Source of the DNA: Bacteroides sp.
GTDB lineage: Bacteria; Bacteroidota; Bacteroidia; Bacteroidales; Bacteroidaceae
Length of the DNA stretch: 19,056 nt
Assembly (NCBI GenBank): GCA_019412865.1
Contig: DXOJ01000517.1
Location: 1-19,056, forward strand
Direction: 5' to 3'
Under the pieces are notes generated by a model that saw only the letters and a program-made list of their open reading frames with translations, was not told the origin of the DNA and ran no database searches. A program made the position numbers and the translations under genes. Shown piece by piece: positions 1 to 8,212 of the stretch. Position 1 is the stretch's first letter; every line of letters starts with the position of its first letter.

Positions 1-1
1 T

Positions 2-2824
2 TCTTATATTGGCTATAAGACACAGGAGGTGCCTTTAAAAGGGCAGACCTCTATCAATATAACGTTGATGGACGATACACAAGTGATTGATGAGGTTGTA
101 GTTACAGCACTAGGTATCAAACGTTCAGAGAAAGCTTTGAGTTACAATGTAACACAAGTAGATGCCGAATCGGCTTTGGCTGTAAAAGATGCAAACTTTA
201 TCAACTCTCTAAATGGAAAGGTCGCAGGTTTGAACATCAACTCTTCTTCTTCCGGTATTGGTGGTGCAAGTAAGGTTGTTATGCGTGGATCAAGAGGTAT
301 TGAACAATCTTCCAATGCACTTTATGTAATTGACGGTATTCCAATGTATAATTTAAGTGCTTCAGGTGGTTCTGAAGAATTTCAATCACAAGGTTCCACA
401 GAAGCTATAGCAGATATTAATCCGGAAGATATTGAATCAATGTCGGTCTTATCCGGAGCCGCTGCTGCCGCATTGTATGGTAGCAATGCTGCCAATGGTG
501 CTATTGTAATTACTACAAAGAAAGGAAAAGTTGGGCGTGTATCTCTGACGGTATCCAGTAATACAGAAATGTTATCCCAGTTTGTTATGCCGGAATTCCA
601 AAATCGTTATGGCACATCCGGCACAGATGCCAGTTGGGGAAAGAGACTGAACGATGCCAATTACTATGGATACGCTCCTGCAAGTGATTATTTCCAAACA
701 GGACTTATCGGAACAGAGTCTGTAACACTTTCTACCGGAACTGAACACAATCAGACTTATTTGTCTGCTGCTGCGGTTAATTCACGTGGAATTATTCCCA
801 ATAATAAGTATGAACGCTATAACTTTACATTCCGTAATACAACTCTTTTCCTAGATGATAAAATGAAGTTGGATGTGGGGGCTCAATATATTATGCAGAA
901 AGACCGTAATATGGTAAACCAAGGTATCTATGCCAATCCATTGGCTTCTGCTTATTTATTTCCACGTGGTAACGACTGGGAAGATTATAAGATGTATGAA
1001 CGTTATGATTTAGAACGTAACATGTATACTCAATACTGGCCGCAAGGTGGTGGTTCTTTTCGTTTGCAAAATCCTTACTGGATCAACTACCGTAACTTGC
1101 GCGAAAATGACAAAGACCGTTATATGTTGAGTGCAGCTTTGAGTTATGATATCTTAAGTTGGTTGAATGTAGCCGGGCGTGTACGTTTGGATAATTCCTA
1201 TAACACATATACACAAAAATACTATGCTTCTACTATTGAAACCATAGCTGAAGGTAAAAATGGTTTTTATGGAGTAACAAATACTCGTGACAAACAAACA
1301 TACGCGGATTTGTTGCTGAATATTAACAAGACATTTGGAGAGGATTGGAGCCTGACTGCCAATATTGGTGCTTCCTATTCCGATAATCGTTCTGAAGCTC
1401 TTGGTGTCAGTGGACCGATTGCCGCAAACGGTCTTCCTAACTTTTTCACTGTTGCCCAACTGGATAAGGATACAGGTAAACGTGAGGAAACCGGTTATCG
1501 TGAACAGACTCAATCTATATTTGCATCAGCGGAAGTTGGCTATAAGAGTACTTATTATTTAACTCTTACCGGACGTAATGATTGGCCGAGCCAACTGTCG
1601 GGCCCGAACTCAAAACAAGCATCTTTTTTCTACCCGTCAGTAGGTACTTCTATTGTTCTGTCAGAGTTGTTTAAGTTACCTGAAAGTATTTCTTACTTGA
1701 AATTACGTGCTTCATGGGCATCTGTTGGTCTACCCTTCGGGCGTTTCTTAGCATATCCGACTTTCTCTTGGAATACTTCTACCGGAGCGTATTCTTCTCA
1801 ATCTGCATATCCATTATATGATTTGAAACCGGAAAGAACAGACTCTTGGGAAGTTGGTCTTACTGCACGCTTTCTGAAAAACTTCAATTTGGATGTTTCA
1901 TTCTACAATACCAAGACTTATAATCAGACTATGGATGCCAAACTTTCTCCAACAGGAGGATACAGCACTTTTTATGCACAGACTGGTAATGTACGCAACC
2001 GTGGTGTAGAACTCTCTTTGGGTTACAAAAATACATGGAATAAATTTACATGGAGTTCGAATTATACATTCAGCGCCAATAAAAACAAAATATTAAGCTT
2101 GATTGACGGGTATATAAATCCTGTGACAGGTGAAGAGATTACAAAAGACCGAATGGATGTAGGTGGTTTATCAAAGGCTAGGTTTATTTTAAAAGTAGGT
2201 GGTTCTTTGGGTGATCTTTATTCACAGTCCGACTTACTCCGCGATTCGAATAATAAGATTTATGTAAATGAAGATGGAAATGTGACAGTAAACGATAAAG
2301 TTGATGACATTTATTTAGGTTCTGTCTTCCCAAAAGCTAATATGGCATGGCGTAATGATTTCCAATATGGCAACTGGGGGCTTGGTTTCTTGTTAACAGC
2401 CCGTTTGGGAGGTGTTGTGTATTCTGCAACCCAAGCCGTACTTGATTCCTATGGTGTGTCTGAGGTAACAGCGGCAGCCCGTGACAATGGTGGGGTTGTG
2501 ATAAATGGTAATGATAGAATTGATGCACAAAAATGGTATTCAGTAGTCGGTGCTGACAGTGGTATTCCTCAATACTATACGTATAGCGCCACTAACTTGC
2601 GTCTGCAAGAAGCTTCAGTAAGTTATACCATTCCAAGAAAAAAACTGAAAAACATAATGGATATAACTCTTTCATTAGTAGGACGTAATTTATGGATGAT
2701 TTACTGTAAGGCTCCTTTCGATCCGGAGTCAGTGGCAACTACAGGTAATTATTATCAAGGAATTGATTACTTTATGATGCCTAGCCTTCGTAGCGTAGGA
2801 TTCAATTTGAAACTTAAATTCTAA
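2..2824 (+). CDS. SusC-like TonB-dependent outer-membrane transporter (5' partial)
   Basis: Outer-membrane importer of the SusC/RagA family that, with the SusD lipoprotein encoded next, moves oligosaccharides into the periplasm using TonB energy. The reading frame is open to the left window edge. The GTG at position 29 is not the real start, because upstream in-frame codons encode SYIGYKTQE, the end of a carboxypeptidase-regulatory-like domain. The true start, signal peptide and any STN signalling domain lie outside. Visible parts, in order: the conserved DEVVVTALGIKR segment after that domain; the plug domain, with YVIDGIP and the NPEDIES...AAALYGS...GAIVITTKKG signature; then a long beta-barrel of alternating aromatic strands ending in a terminal Phe (LKLKF). 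About 940 residues are present, so roughly 70-110 residues are probably missing. SusD begins 11 bp downstream. The context indicates high-mannose N-glycan as cargo; this is inferred from neighbours and not readable in this gene. Confidence 0.95.
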   Translation, partial: SYIGYKTQEVPLKGQTSINITLMDDTQVIDEVVVTALGIKRSEKALSYNVTQVDAESALAVKDANFINSLNGKVAGLNINSSSSGIGGASKVVMRGSRGIEQSSNALYVIDGIPMYNLSASGGSEEFQSQGSTEAIADINPEDIESMSVLSGAAAAALYGSNAANGAIVITTKKGKVGRVSLTVSSNTEMLSQFVMPEFQNRYGTSGTDASWGKRLNDANYYGYAPASDYFQTGLIGTESVTLSTGTEHNQTYLSAAAVNSRGIIPNNKYERYNFTFRNTTLFLDDKMKLDVGAQYIMQKDRNMVNQGIYANPLASAYLFPRGNDWEDYKMYERYDLERNMYTQYWPQGGGSFRLQNPYWINYRNLRENDKDRYMLSAALSYDILSWLNVAGRVRLDNSYNTYTQKYYASTIETIAEGKNGFYGVTNTRDKQTYADLLLNINKTFGEDWSLTANIGASYSDNRSEALGVSGPIAANGLPNFFTVAQLDKDTGKREETGYREQTQSIFASAEVGYKSTYYLTLTGRNDWPSQLSGPNSKQASFFYPSVGTSIVLSELFKLPESISYLKLRASWASVGLPFGRFLAYPTFSWNTSTGAYSSQSAYPLYDLKPERTDSWEVGLTARFLKNFNLDVSFYNTKTYNQTMDAKLSPTGGYSTFYAQTGNVRNRGVELSLGYKNTWNKFTWSSNYTFSANKNKILSLIDGYINPVTGEEITKDRMDVGGLSKARFILKVGGSLGDLYSQSDLLRDSNNKIYVNEDGNVTVNDKVDDIYLGSVFPKANMAWRNDFQYGNWGLGFLLTARLGGVVYSATQAVLDSYGVSEVTAAARDNGGVVINGNDRIDAQKWYSVVGADSGIPQYYTYSATNLRLQEASVSYTIPRKKLKNIMDITLSLVGRNLWMIYCKAPFDPESVATTGNYYQGIDYFMMPSLRSVGFNLKLKF

Positions 2825-2835
2825 AAACTGAAAAG

Positions 2836-4458
2836 ATGAAGAAAAATACAATAATACAGTTTATAGTCGCTGGTTTGTTTCTTTTTGGTACAACTGCATG
2901 TACGGGAAACTTTGAAGATTATAATAAGAATCCTCATGAACCGGATCAGAACGATATGGGGGTAGATTGGTATTTAGTGAGGTCATTAGCTCTTAACTTG
3001 CAGGATTTAATGATGCCGGAACAAGAAAACTTTTCTCAGTATGTAGACTGTTTGATGGCAGGAGGATTCTCGGGATATGTAGCAGACTCTAATTTGGGAA
3101 CAGGTTGGTCTGGTCGTTATGCAACTTATAATCCTTCGGATGGCTGGAAGAAAATTCCATTTAATGATTTCTATTCAAAGTTCTATCCTGATTATTTTAA
3201 TTTGAAGAATCAGAGTGATGATGAATTATTCTTATCATTAGCCGAGCTATATCGCATTGTTGTTATGTTACGTGTAACAGATACATATGGTCCTATTCCT
3301 TATTCACAGGTGGGAGCCGCTAACGCAATCAAATCCCCTTATGATTCTCAGCAAGCTGTTTATACTAAGATGTTTGAGGATTTGGATAATGTTATCTCAG
3401 TATTGAGTAAATATGCTAGCCAGAGTTTCAGTTCAAGTGCAGACAGAATTTATAATGGTAATACATTAGCATGGTGCAAGTTTGCCAACTCTTTGAAGCT
3501 TAGAATGGCGATGCGTACTTGTTACGTAGCAGGATTCAATGTGAACGGAAAAACATCGCAGCAGTTGGCTGAAGAAGCTGTAGAAGCAGGTGTAATGACT
3601 ACCGTCTCTGACGGTGCTTATCGCAAAGTTGCCGATCATAATCCGTGGCAACGTTTTATGGTACTATGGTCTGACGCACGAATCTCAGCCGATTTAACTT
3701 GTTACATGAATGGTTATAATGACCCTCGTCGTGAAGCCTATTATGACAAAAGTACTTTTGGTACCGTATCAGGAAATGCATATACGGGAGAAGAAGGTTA
3801 CGTCGGATTGCGTCGGGGCATTTTGCAGGGACAGTATAATTCCTGGTCACAAGGTTCTTCTTGTATGAAAGTAGCTGCAAGTGATAACATTGTTGTATTC
3901 CGTGCTTCAGAAGTTGCTTTCTTACGTGCTGAAGGAGCTCTTCGTGGGTGGAATATGGGAGGCTCTCCAAAAGACCTTTATGAAGCAGGTATCCGTTTGT
4001 CATTTGAAGAAAACAATATCAGTAGTGGAGTAGAAAGCTATTTGGCGAATACTGGAAAAGTAGAAGGCTACAAGGATCCATTAAAAGGACAGAGTGGGCA
4101 GACTTATGATTATTCCGGTTCGATTAATACTGCTGTTACAGTAGCATGGGCTGGTGGTGACTTTGAGAAAAGTCTTGAACAGATTATTACTCAGAAATGG
4201 ATTGCCAATTTCCCGAATGGTATGGAATCATGGTCTGAATATCGGCGTACCGGCTATCCAAAGTTGATGCCGATGGCGGCAAATGCCAGCAGTGGTATTG
4301 TTGATGATACAGAAGGTGCGCGGCGTATGCCATATCCGACCGACGAATATCGTGAAAATAAAGAAAGCGTGGAGGCTGCTGTTTTGACTTTGACTCAAGA
4401 GTCTAAGACTAAAAAAGGAGACTCAATGGCTACTCATGTTTGGTGGGATTGCAAATAA
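2836..4458 (+). CDS. SusD/RagB-family outer-membrane lipoprotein
   Basis: Surface glycan-capturing lid of the SusCD importer. The 540-aa length is normal for the family. The N-terminus is a lipoprotein signal: KK, a hydrophobic stretch, and lipobox TTAC with the lipidated Cys at residue 22, followed by an NFEDYNKNP segment typical of SusD proteins. The body shows the helix-rich SusD pattern, including a segment like LAELYRIVVMLRVTDTYGPIPYSQ (residues about 135-158) and the C-terminal segment EQIITQKWIANFPNGMESWSEYRRTGYP with family-typical aromatic and basic residues. It follows SusC by 11 bp and precedes the next lipoprotein by 28 bp, so one transcript is expected. The residues that contact glycan cannot be assigned from sequence alone. 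Its cargo, probably Man-rich N-glycan released by the GH18 enzyme of the same operon, is inferred from context. Confidence 0.95.
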   Translation: MKKNTIIQFIVAGLFLFGTTACTGNFEDYNKNPHEPDQNDMGVDWYLVRSLALNLQDLMMPEQENFSQYVDCLMAGGFSGYVADSNLGTGWSGRYATYNPSDGWKKIPFNDFYSKFYPDYFNLKNQSDDELFLSLAELYRIVVMLRVTDTYGPIPYSQVGAANAIKSPYDSQQAVYTKMFEDLDNVISVLSKYASQSFSSSADRIYNGNTLAWCKFANSLKLRMAMRTCYVAGFNVNGKTSQQLAEEAVEAGVMTTVSDGAYRKVADHNPWQRFMVLWSDARISADLTCYMNGYNDPRREAYYDKSTFGTVSGNAYTGEEGYVGLRRGILQGQYNSWSQGSSCMKVAASDNIVVFRASEVAFLRAEGALRGWNMGGSPKDLYEAGIRLSFEENNISSGVESYLANTGKVEGYKDPLKGQSGQTYDYSGSINTAVTVAWAGGDFEKSLEQIITQKWIANFPNGMESWSEYRRTGYPKLMPMAANASSGIVDDTEGARRMPYPTDEYRENKESVEAAVLTLTQESKTKKGDSMATHVWWDCK

Positions 4459-4486
4459 TTATATATCAAAAGAAAATTGAACGAAT

Positions 4487-5563
4487 ATGAAGAGAAATAG
4501 TATATTCAAAACATTGTTTTCTGCAATGACACTGGTTACTGTAGCATCTTGTTCCGACTGGACAGATGTAGAAAGTATTAAACTAAATACGCCGACTATT
4601 GAGGAACAGAACCCTGAGCTTTACGCCCAATACGTAAAGTCTCTTAATGAATTCAAGACATCAGAACATCAGGTTGTGATTACTTCAATTGACAATGTAA
4701 GCACTATTCCAACCTCGCGCAGCCAACATCTTACTGATATGCCCGACAGTATTGATTACATTTGCTTGAATAATATCATGGAAGTGAGCGAAGTAAATGC
4801 ATCTGAAATGGAAGAGGTGCGTCGGTTAGGTACAAAAGTGTTAGGTTTGGTAGATTTCGATAAAATAGAAAGTGCATGGAAAAAAATCCTTGATGAGGAA
4901 GCTGCCAATGTACAAACTGTTTCCGATGAAACAGAGAATGAGGGAGAAGAAGAACCTGTTGATAATGCAACACGCTTTATTGAATACTGTAAGAATGAAG
5001 TGGCTAAACAAGTTGCAGCAAGCAGTGCTTTGGGAGTAGACGGAATTGTAGCAAACTATACAGGTTTTGACCTTAATTCACTGGTTGAGGAAAGCGAAAT
5101 AGCTGCTGAAACAGCACGTCAAGCGGCATTTTTTGATGTGGTATCTAATTGGAAAGCTTCAAATATGGATAAAACAATTATTTTCAAAGGTTCTCCGCAA
5201 AATGTTATCGACAAGAAGTTATTTGCTGATTGTAAGTATATTATTATCAATGCACATGGTGCCAAGAATCAAAATGAAATGTCATATCTCGTGTTAATGG
5301 CATCTGCCAAGGATGTGCCCACTGACCGCTTTGTGATGGGGGTGACTACTCCTTATCTTACCAATTCAGGGAGTTATAATGGGGAACTAGGCGATGGTTC
5401 GTCTGCTATCATAGGAGCAGCTCAATGGGCTGTCTCAAAAACTTCTGACTATACCAAGGCAGGAATCTCGATTGATGCAGCGGAAAAAGACTACTTTAAT
5501 GTTGCCAACATTTATCCGACTATAAAAGAAGCCATTAATATATTGAGTCCAACCGTTAAATAA
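4487..5563 (+). CDS. GH18-like lipoprotein with lost catalytic residues; probable surface glycan-binding protein
   Basis: A 358-aa lipoprotein (lipobox VASC, Cys22, followed by SDWTD) with a degenerate GH18-type barrel. The strand carrying the GH18 catalytic acid, DGxxxDxE, is present as VDGIVANYTG. D185 and G186 are kept, but the positions of the catalytic Asp and Glu are N190 and T192. The active paralogue in this operon has D310 and E312 there. Chitinase-like catalysis is therefore unlikely, and retained carbohydrate binding is the natural inference. Other GH18-like strands are HQVVITSIDNVS near residues 61-72 and IDYICLNNI near 89-97. An acidic, low-complexity insertion at about residues 136-160 (rich in E and D, with NEGEEEP) looks like a flexible surface loop. 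The gene sits between SusD (28 bp) and the DUF1735-LamG gene (10 bp). It corresponds by position to BT3985 of B. thetaiotaomicron (recalled). The binding role is not proven by sequence. Confidence 0.85.
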   Translation: MKRNSIFKTLFSAMTLVTVASCSDWTDVESIKLNTPTIEEQNPELYAQYVKSLNEFKTSEHQVVITSIDNVSTIPTSRSQHLTDMPDSIDYICLNNIMEVSEVNASEMEEVRRLGTKVLGLVDFDKIESAWKKILDEEAANVQTVSDETENEGEEEPVDNATRFIEYCKNEVAKQVAASSALGVDGIVANYTGFDLNSLVEESEIAAETARQAAFFDVVSNWKASNMDKTIIFKGSPQNVIDKKLFADCKYIIINAHGAKNQNEMSYLVLMASAKDVPTDRFVMGVTTPYLTNSGSYNGELGDGSSAIIGAAQWAVSKTSDYTKAGISIDAAEKDYFNVANIYPTIKEAINILSPTVK

Positions 5564-5573
5564 ACAACATCTT

Positions 5574-6740
5574 ATGAAACTAAACAACCTAATAATCACT
5601 GCCCTTGCCGGTTTTTCGGTATTTCTCGGCAGTTGCCAGAATAATGATGAAAACGAGCAACACTATGATAACAAACTTTTCATTTCAGCATCCAACTTTA
5701 CTAAAGAAATACTTTTTAAAGCTGGTGATACAAATGTGGAAGCTGGTATTTCCGTTGCTATAGCCAAGCCTGAAGAACATGATATCATGGTAACTATGGC
5801 ACCCGCTCCTGAACTTTTGTCAACTTACAAAATGGCATATTATGATGAAAATGCAATACTTCTGCCTGAAGAGCACTATTCCATGCCTGAAACTACTACA
5901 AGCATAAAGTCCGGTAGCATAGTCAGTCCTGAAGTGTTTATTGAATTCACCAATACAGGCGAGCTTGACCTCAAAACAACTTATGTACTACCTGTAACTA
6001 TTAAATCTGTGGAGGGAATTGGGATATTACAAAGTGCCAAAACATATTATTATGTATTCCGCGGAGCATCGCTCATTAACGTAGTATGTAATATTAGTCG
6101 AAATCGTGCTTATCCCGACTTTAATAATGACTCTAAATTCAATAATTTGACAGAGCAGACAATGGAAATTTTGTTCAAAGCTACTTCGTTCCCCAATACA
6201 TTAAATACATTAATGGGTATTGAAGGTAACTACTTATTACGCCTTGGTGATGCTGGCGTTCCATCCAACCAATTACAAGTGGCTACATCTGGCGGAAATT
6301 GTACAAGCACAGATCTCCAGTTTGAAAGTGACAAATGGTATCATCTAGCTGTTACCTTTAATAGGGGTGCCATTAAAGTGTATGTCAATGGAGTAGAGAA
6401 ACTTTCAGACTCTGTATCTAAAACTTCCGTTAATCTGGGAGCTAAACATACGAATGAAGAAGATGGTTCACGTTGTTTTTGGGTAGGTTACGCTTACTCA
6501 AGTGACCGTTACTTTGATGGAGTTGTTTCTGAAGCTAGAATTTGGAACCGGGTACTTACTGCAGAGGAAATCCAATCTGCCAATCACTTCTATACAGTAG
6601 AACCTGATTCTGAAGGACTTATCGCTTATTGGAAATTCAACGAAGGCTCGGGGACTGTAGCAAAAGATTACAGTACGAGTGGCTATGACTTGACAATTGA
6701 AAACGAACCTAATTGGGTGTCCGTCTCATTACCTCAATAA
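5574..6740 (+). CDS. DUF1735 (BT_3987-like N-terminal) plus LamG/ConA-like lipoprotein
   Basis: A 388-aa surface lipoprotein, most likely an accessory glycan- or glycoprotein-binding protein. The lipobox is LGSC with Cys21, followed by QNNDENE, an acidic stretch of the sort linked to surface export in Bacteroides. Residues about 33-165 form a DUF1735 domain, with the closing pattern TTYVLPVTIKS...YYYVFRG. Residues about 170-385 form a LamG/concanavalin-type beta-sandwich. Its signatures are WYHLAVTF followed by IKVYVNGVEKL, then VSEARIWNRVLTAEEI, then GLIAYWKFNEGSG. LamG domains commonly bind carbohydrate and calcium. No catalytic motif is seen, so an enzymatic role is not supported. It shares the N-terminal domain type with the GH18 enzyme encoded 21 bp downstream, which suggests a common attachment or spacer module. 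Position and architecture match BT3986 (recalled). Confidence 0.88.
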   Translation: MKLNNLIITALAGFSVFLGSCQNNDENEQHYDNKLFISASNFTKEILFKAGDTNVEAGISVAIAKPEEHDIMVTMAPAPELLSTYKMAYYDENAILLPEEHYSMPETTTSIKSGSIVSPEVFIEFTNTGELDLKTTYVLPVTIKSVEGIGILQSAKTYYYVFRGASLINVVCNISRNRAYPDFNNDSKFNNLTEQTMEILFKATSFPNTLNTLMGIEGNYLLRLGDAGVPSNQLQVATSGGNCTSTDLQFESDKWYHLAVTFNRGAIKVYVNGVEKLSDSVSKTSVNLGAKHTNEEDGSRCFWVGYAYSSDRYFDGVVSEARIWNRVLTAEEIQSANHFYTVEPDSEGLIAYWKFNEGSGTVAKDYSTSGYDLTIENEPNWVSVSLPQ

Positions 6741-6761
6741 TAAACTCATAAAATCTCGAAT

Positions 6762-8177
6762 ATGATAAATAATATCAAACATAGTTTTCTGCCATTGGCA
6801 ATGTTTGCCATGACAATTTTTACATCTTGTGAAGATGATATTGTAGTAGGAAGCAGGATTGATGAATCTCCTTATCTAACATCCACGCAGTTAAACGGTT
6901 TACTACTGGATGAAAATACTAATAAAAACAGTTCTGTTGTGGAGCTCCGTGACAATGAACACAGTACTAACGTAGTGTTTCGGCTATCCAAACTTCCTCA
7001 AAAAGGAGTAGATGTTCAAATAGCTGTTGATGAATCATATGTGGCTACTTATAATGCTGTCCATGAGACTGATTTCAAAGCCTTTCCCGCAGCCAACGTC
7101 AAAATAGCCAATAATGGTACTTTTGTGCTTGCGCCGGATGATAAAAATACTCCGAGTGTAAAAGTAACTCTCACCGCATTCGAAGGAATGAAAGAAGATG
7201 AAACATATATCATTCCTTTGACAGCTACATCAACAACAGAAGGAGTTACATTGACCGAATCATCCAAACATATGGTACTTCTTGTGCAAGATTACCGTAA
7301 CAAGCCTAACACCAACAAAGGAAAAGATGCGGTACAGATGGTACTTTACTTCGAGATTAATGATACCAATCCACTTAATGCACTGGAGTTTCTGACAGAA
7401 AGTGGTAAGTATTATTTTGATCATATAGTGCTTTTTGCAGCTAACATTAACTGGGATCCTGAAAAGAAGCGTGTGTATCTGTCAAACAACGAAAATGTTC
7501 AATTCTTGCTTGACAATAATGACAAATATCTACAACCACTTCGTAAGGTTGGTATGAAAGTCATCATCAGTATCTTAGGTAACCATGATGAAGCAGGAGT
7601 AGCCCAACTTTCGGATATGGGAGCTAAAGAGTTTGCTCGGGAATTGGCAGCTTATTGTCGTGCATACAATCTGGATGGTGTTGCTTTTGACGATGAATAT
7701 TCAAGCTCACCGGATTTATCTAATCCATGGCTTGCAAGACAGTCTGCCTATGCAGGTTCACGGTTAATGTATGAGTGCAAATTGGCGATGCCTGAAAAGA
7801 TTGTTTCGCTCTACAATCTTGGAGTAATGTACTCAAATAGCCTTCAGATTATTGATGGTGTTGATCCCGGTCAATATTGTGATTACGCTGTAGCTGATTA
7901 TGGAGGCTCTGCAAGCCCTGGTACTGGTATGACACTGAAACAATGTGGCGGCATGTCGATTGAGCTTCGCCGTGGTAGAGGAAATTCAAGTGAATCAACG
8001 GCACGTTATAAAAAAGAAGCCGGGTATGGATACTATATGTTTTTTGCGCTTGATCCTTCATTATATAGGTCGCAGGTATCTCGTTGCCAGAGCGTATGTA
8101 GAGGATTGTATGACGAAGAACTCGTTTACCCAAGCCACTATTACAGTAAAAATAGCACAGAGCGTAAGGCTCTCTAA
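6762..8177 (+). CDS. GH18 endo-beta-N-acetylglucosaminidase, surface lipoprotein (EndoBT-3987 type)
   Basis: A 471-aa lipoprotein predicted to hydrolyse the GlcNAc-beta-1,4-GlcNAc bond in the chitobiose core of N-glycans, leaving one GlcNAc on the protein and releasing the oligosaccharide. The lipobox is FTSC, Cys23, followed by EDD, an acidic surface-export-like signal. Residues about 35-180 form a DUF1735 domain (closing pattern TYIIPLTATS). Residues about 188-460 form a GH18 barrel, with VQMVLYFEIND, a strand with KVIISILGNHD, and the catalytic motif LDGVAFDDEY. This places D305, D310, D311 and E312, so D310 and E312 are the substrate-assisted catalytic pair. From memory, EndoBT-3987 uses D312 and E314, a two-residue offset, and acts on high-mannose N-glycans. 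That specificity is inferred from context and the resemblance. The next gene starts 35 bp downstream. Confidence 0.93.
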   Translation: MINNIKHSFLPLAMFAMTIFTSCEDDIVVGSRIDESPYLTSTQLNGLLLDENTNKNSSVVELRDNEHSTNVVFRLSKLPQKGVDVQIAVDESYVATYNAVHETDFKAFPAANVKIANNGTFVLAPDDKNTPSVKVTLTAFEGMKEDETYIIPLTATSTTEGVTLTESSKHMVLLVQDYRNKPNTNKGKDAVQMVLYFEINDTNPLNALEFLTESGKYYFDHIVLFAANINWDPEKKRVYLSNNENVQFLLDNNDKYLQPLRKVGMKVIISILGNHDEAGVAQLSDMGAKEFARELAAYCRAYNLDGVAFDDEYSSSPDLSNPWLARQSAYAGSRLMYECKLAMPEKIVSLYNLGVMYSNSLQIIDGVDPGQYCDYAVADYGGSASPGTGMTLKQCGGMSIELRRGRGNSSESTARYKKEAGYGYYMFFALDPSLYRSQVSRCQSVCRGLYDEELVYPSHYYSKNSTERKAL

Positions 8178-8212
8178 CAGAAGTTTATATTTCACCTTAA
8201 AAACAGAAAAAG

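Noticed and set aside
29..31. GTG at position 29 as the start of the SusC gene
   Set aside because: In-frame codons from position 2 encode SYIGYKTQE, the conserved end of the SusC N-terminal domain, and no signal peptide follows the GTG. The gene is cut by the window edge.
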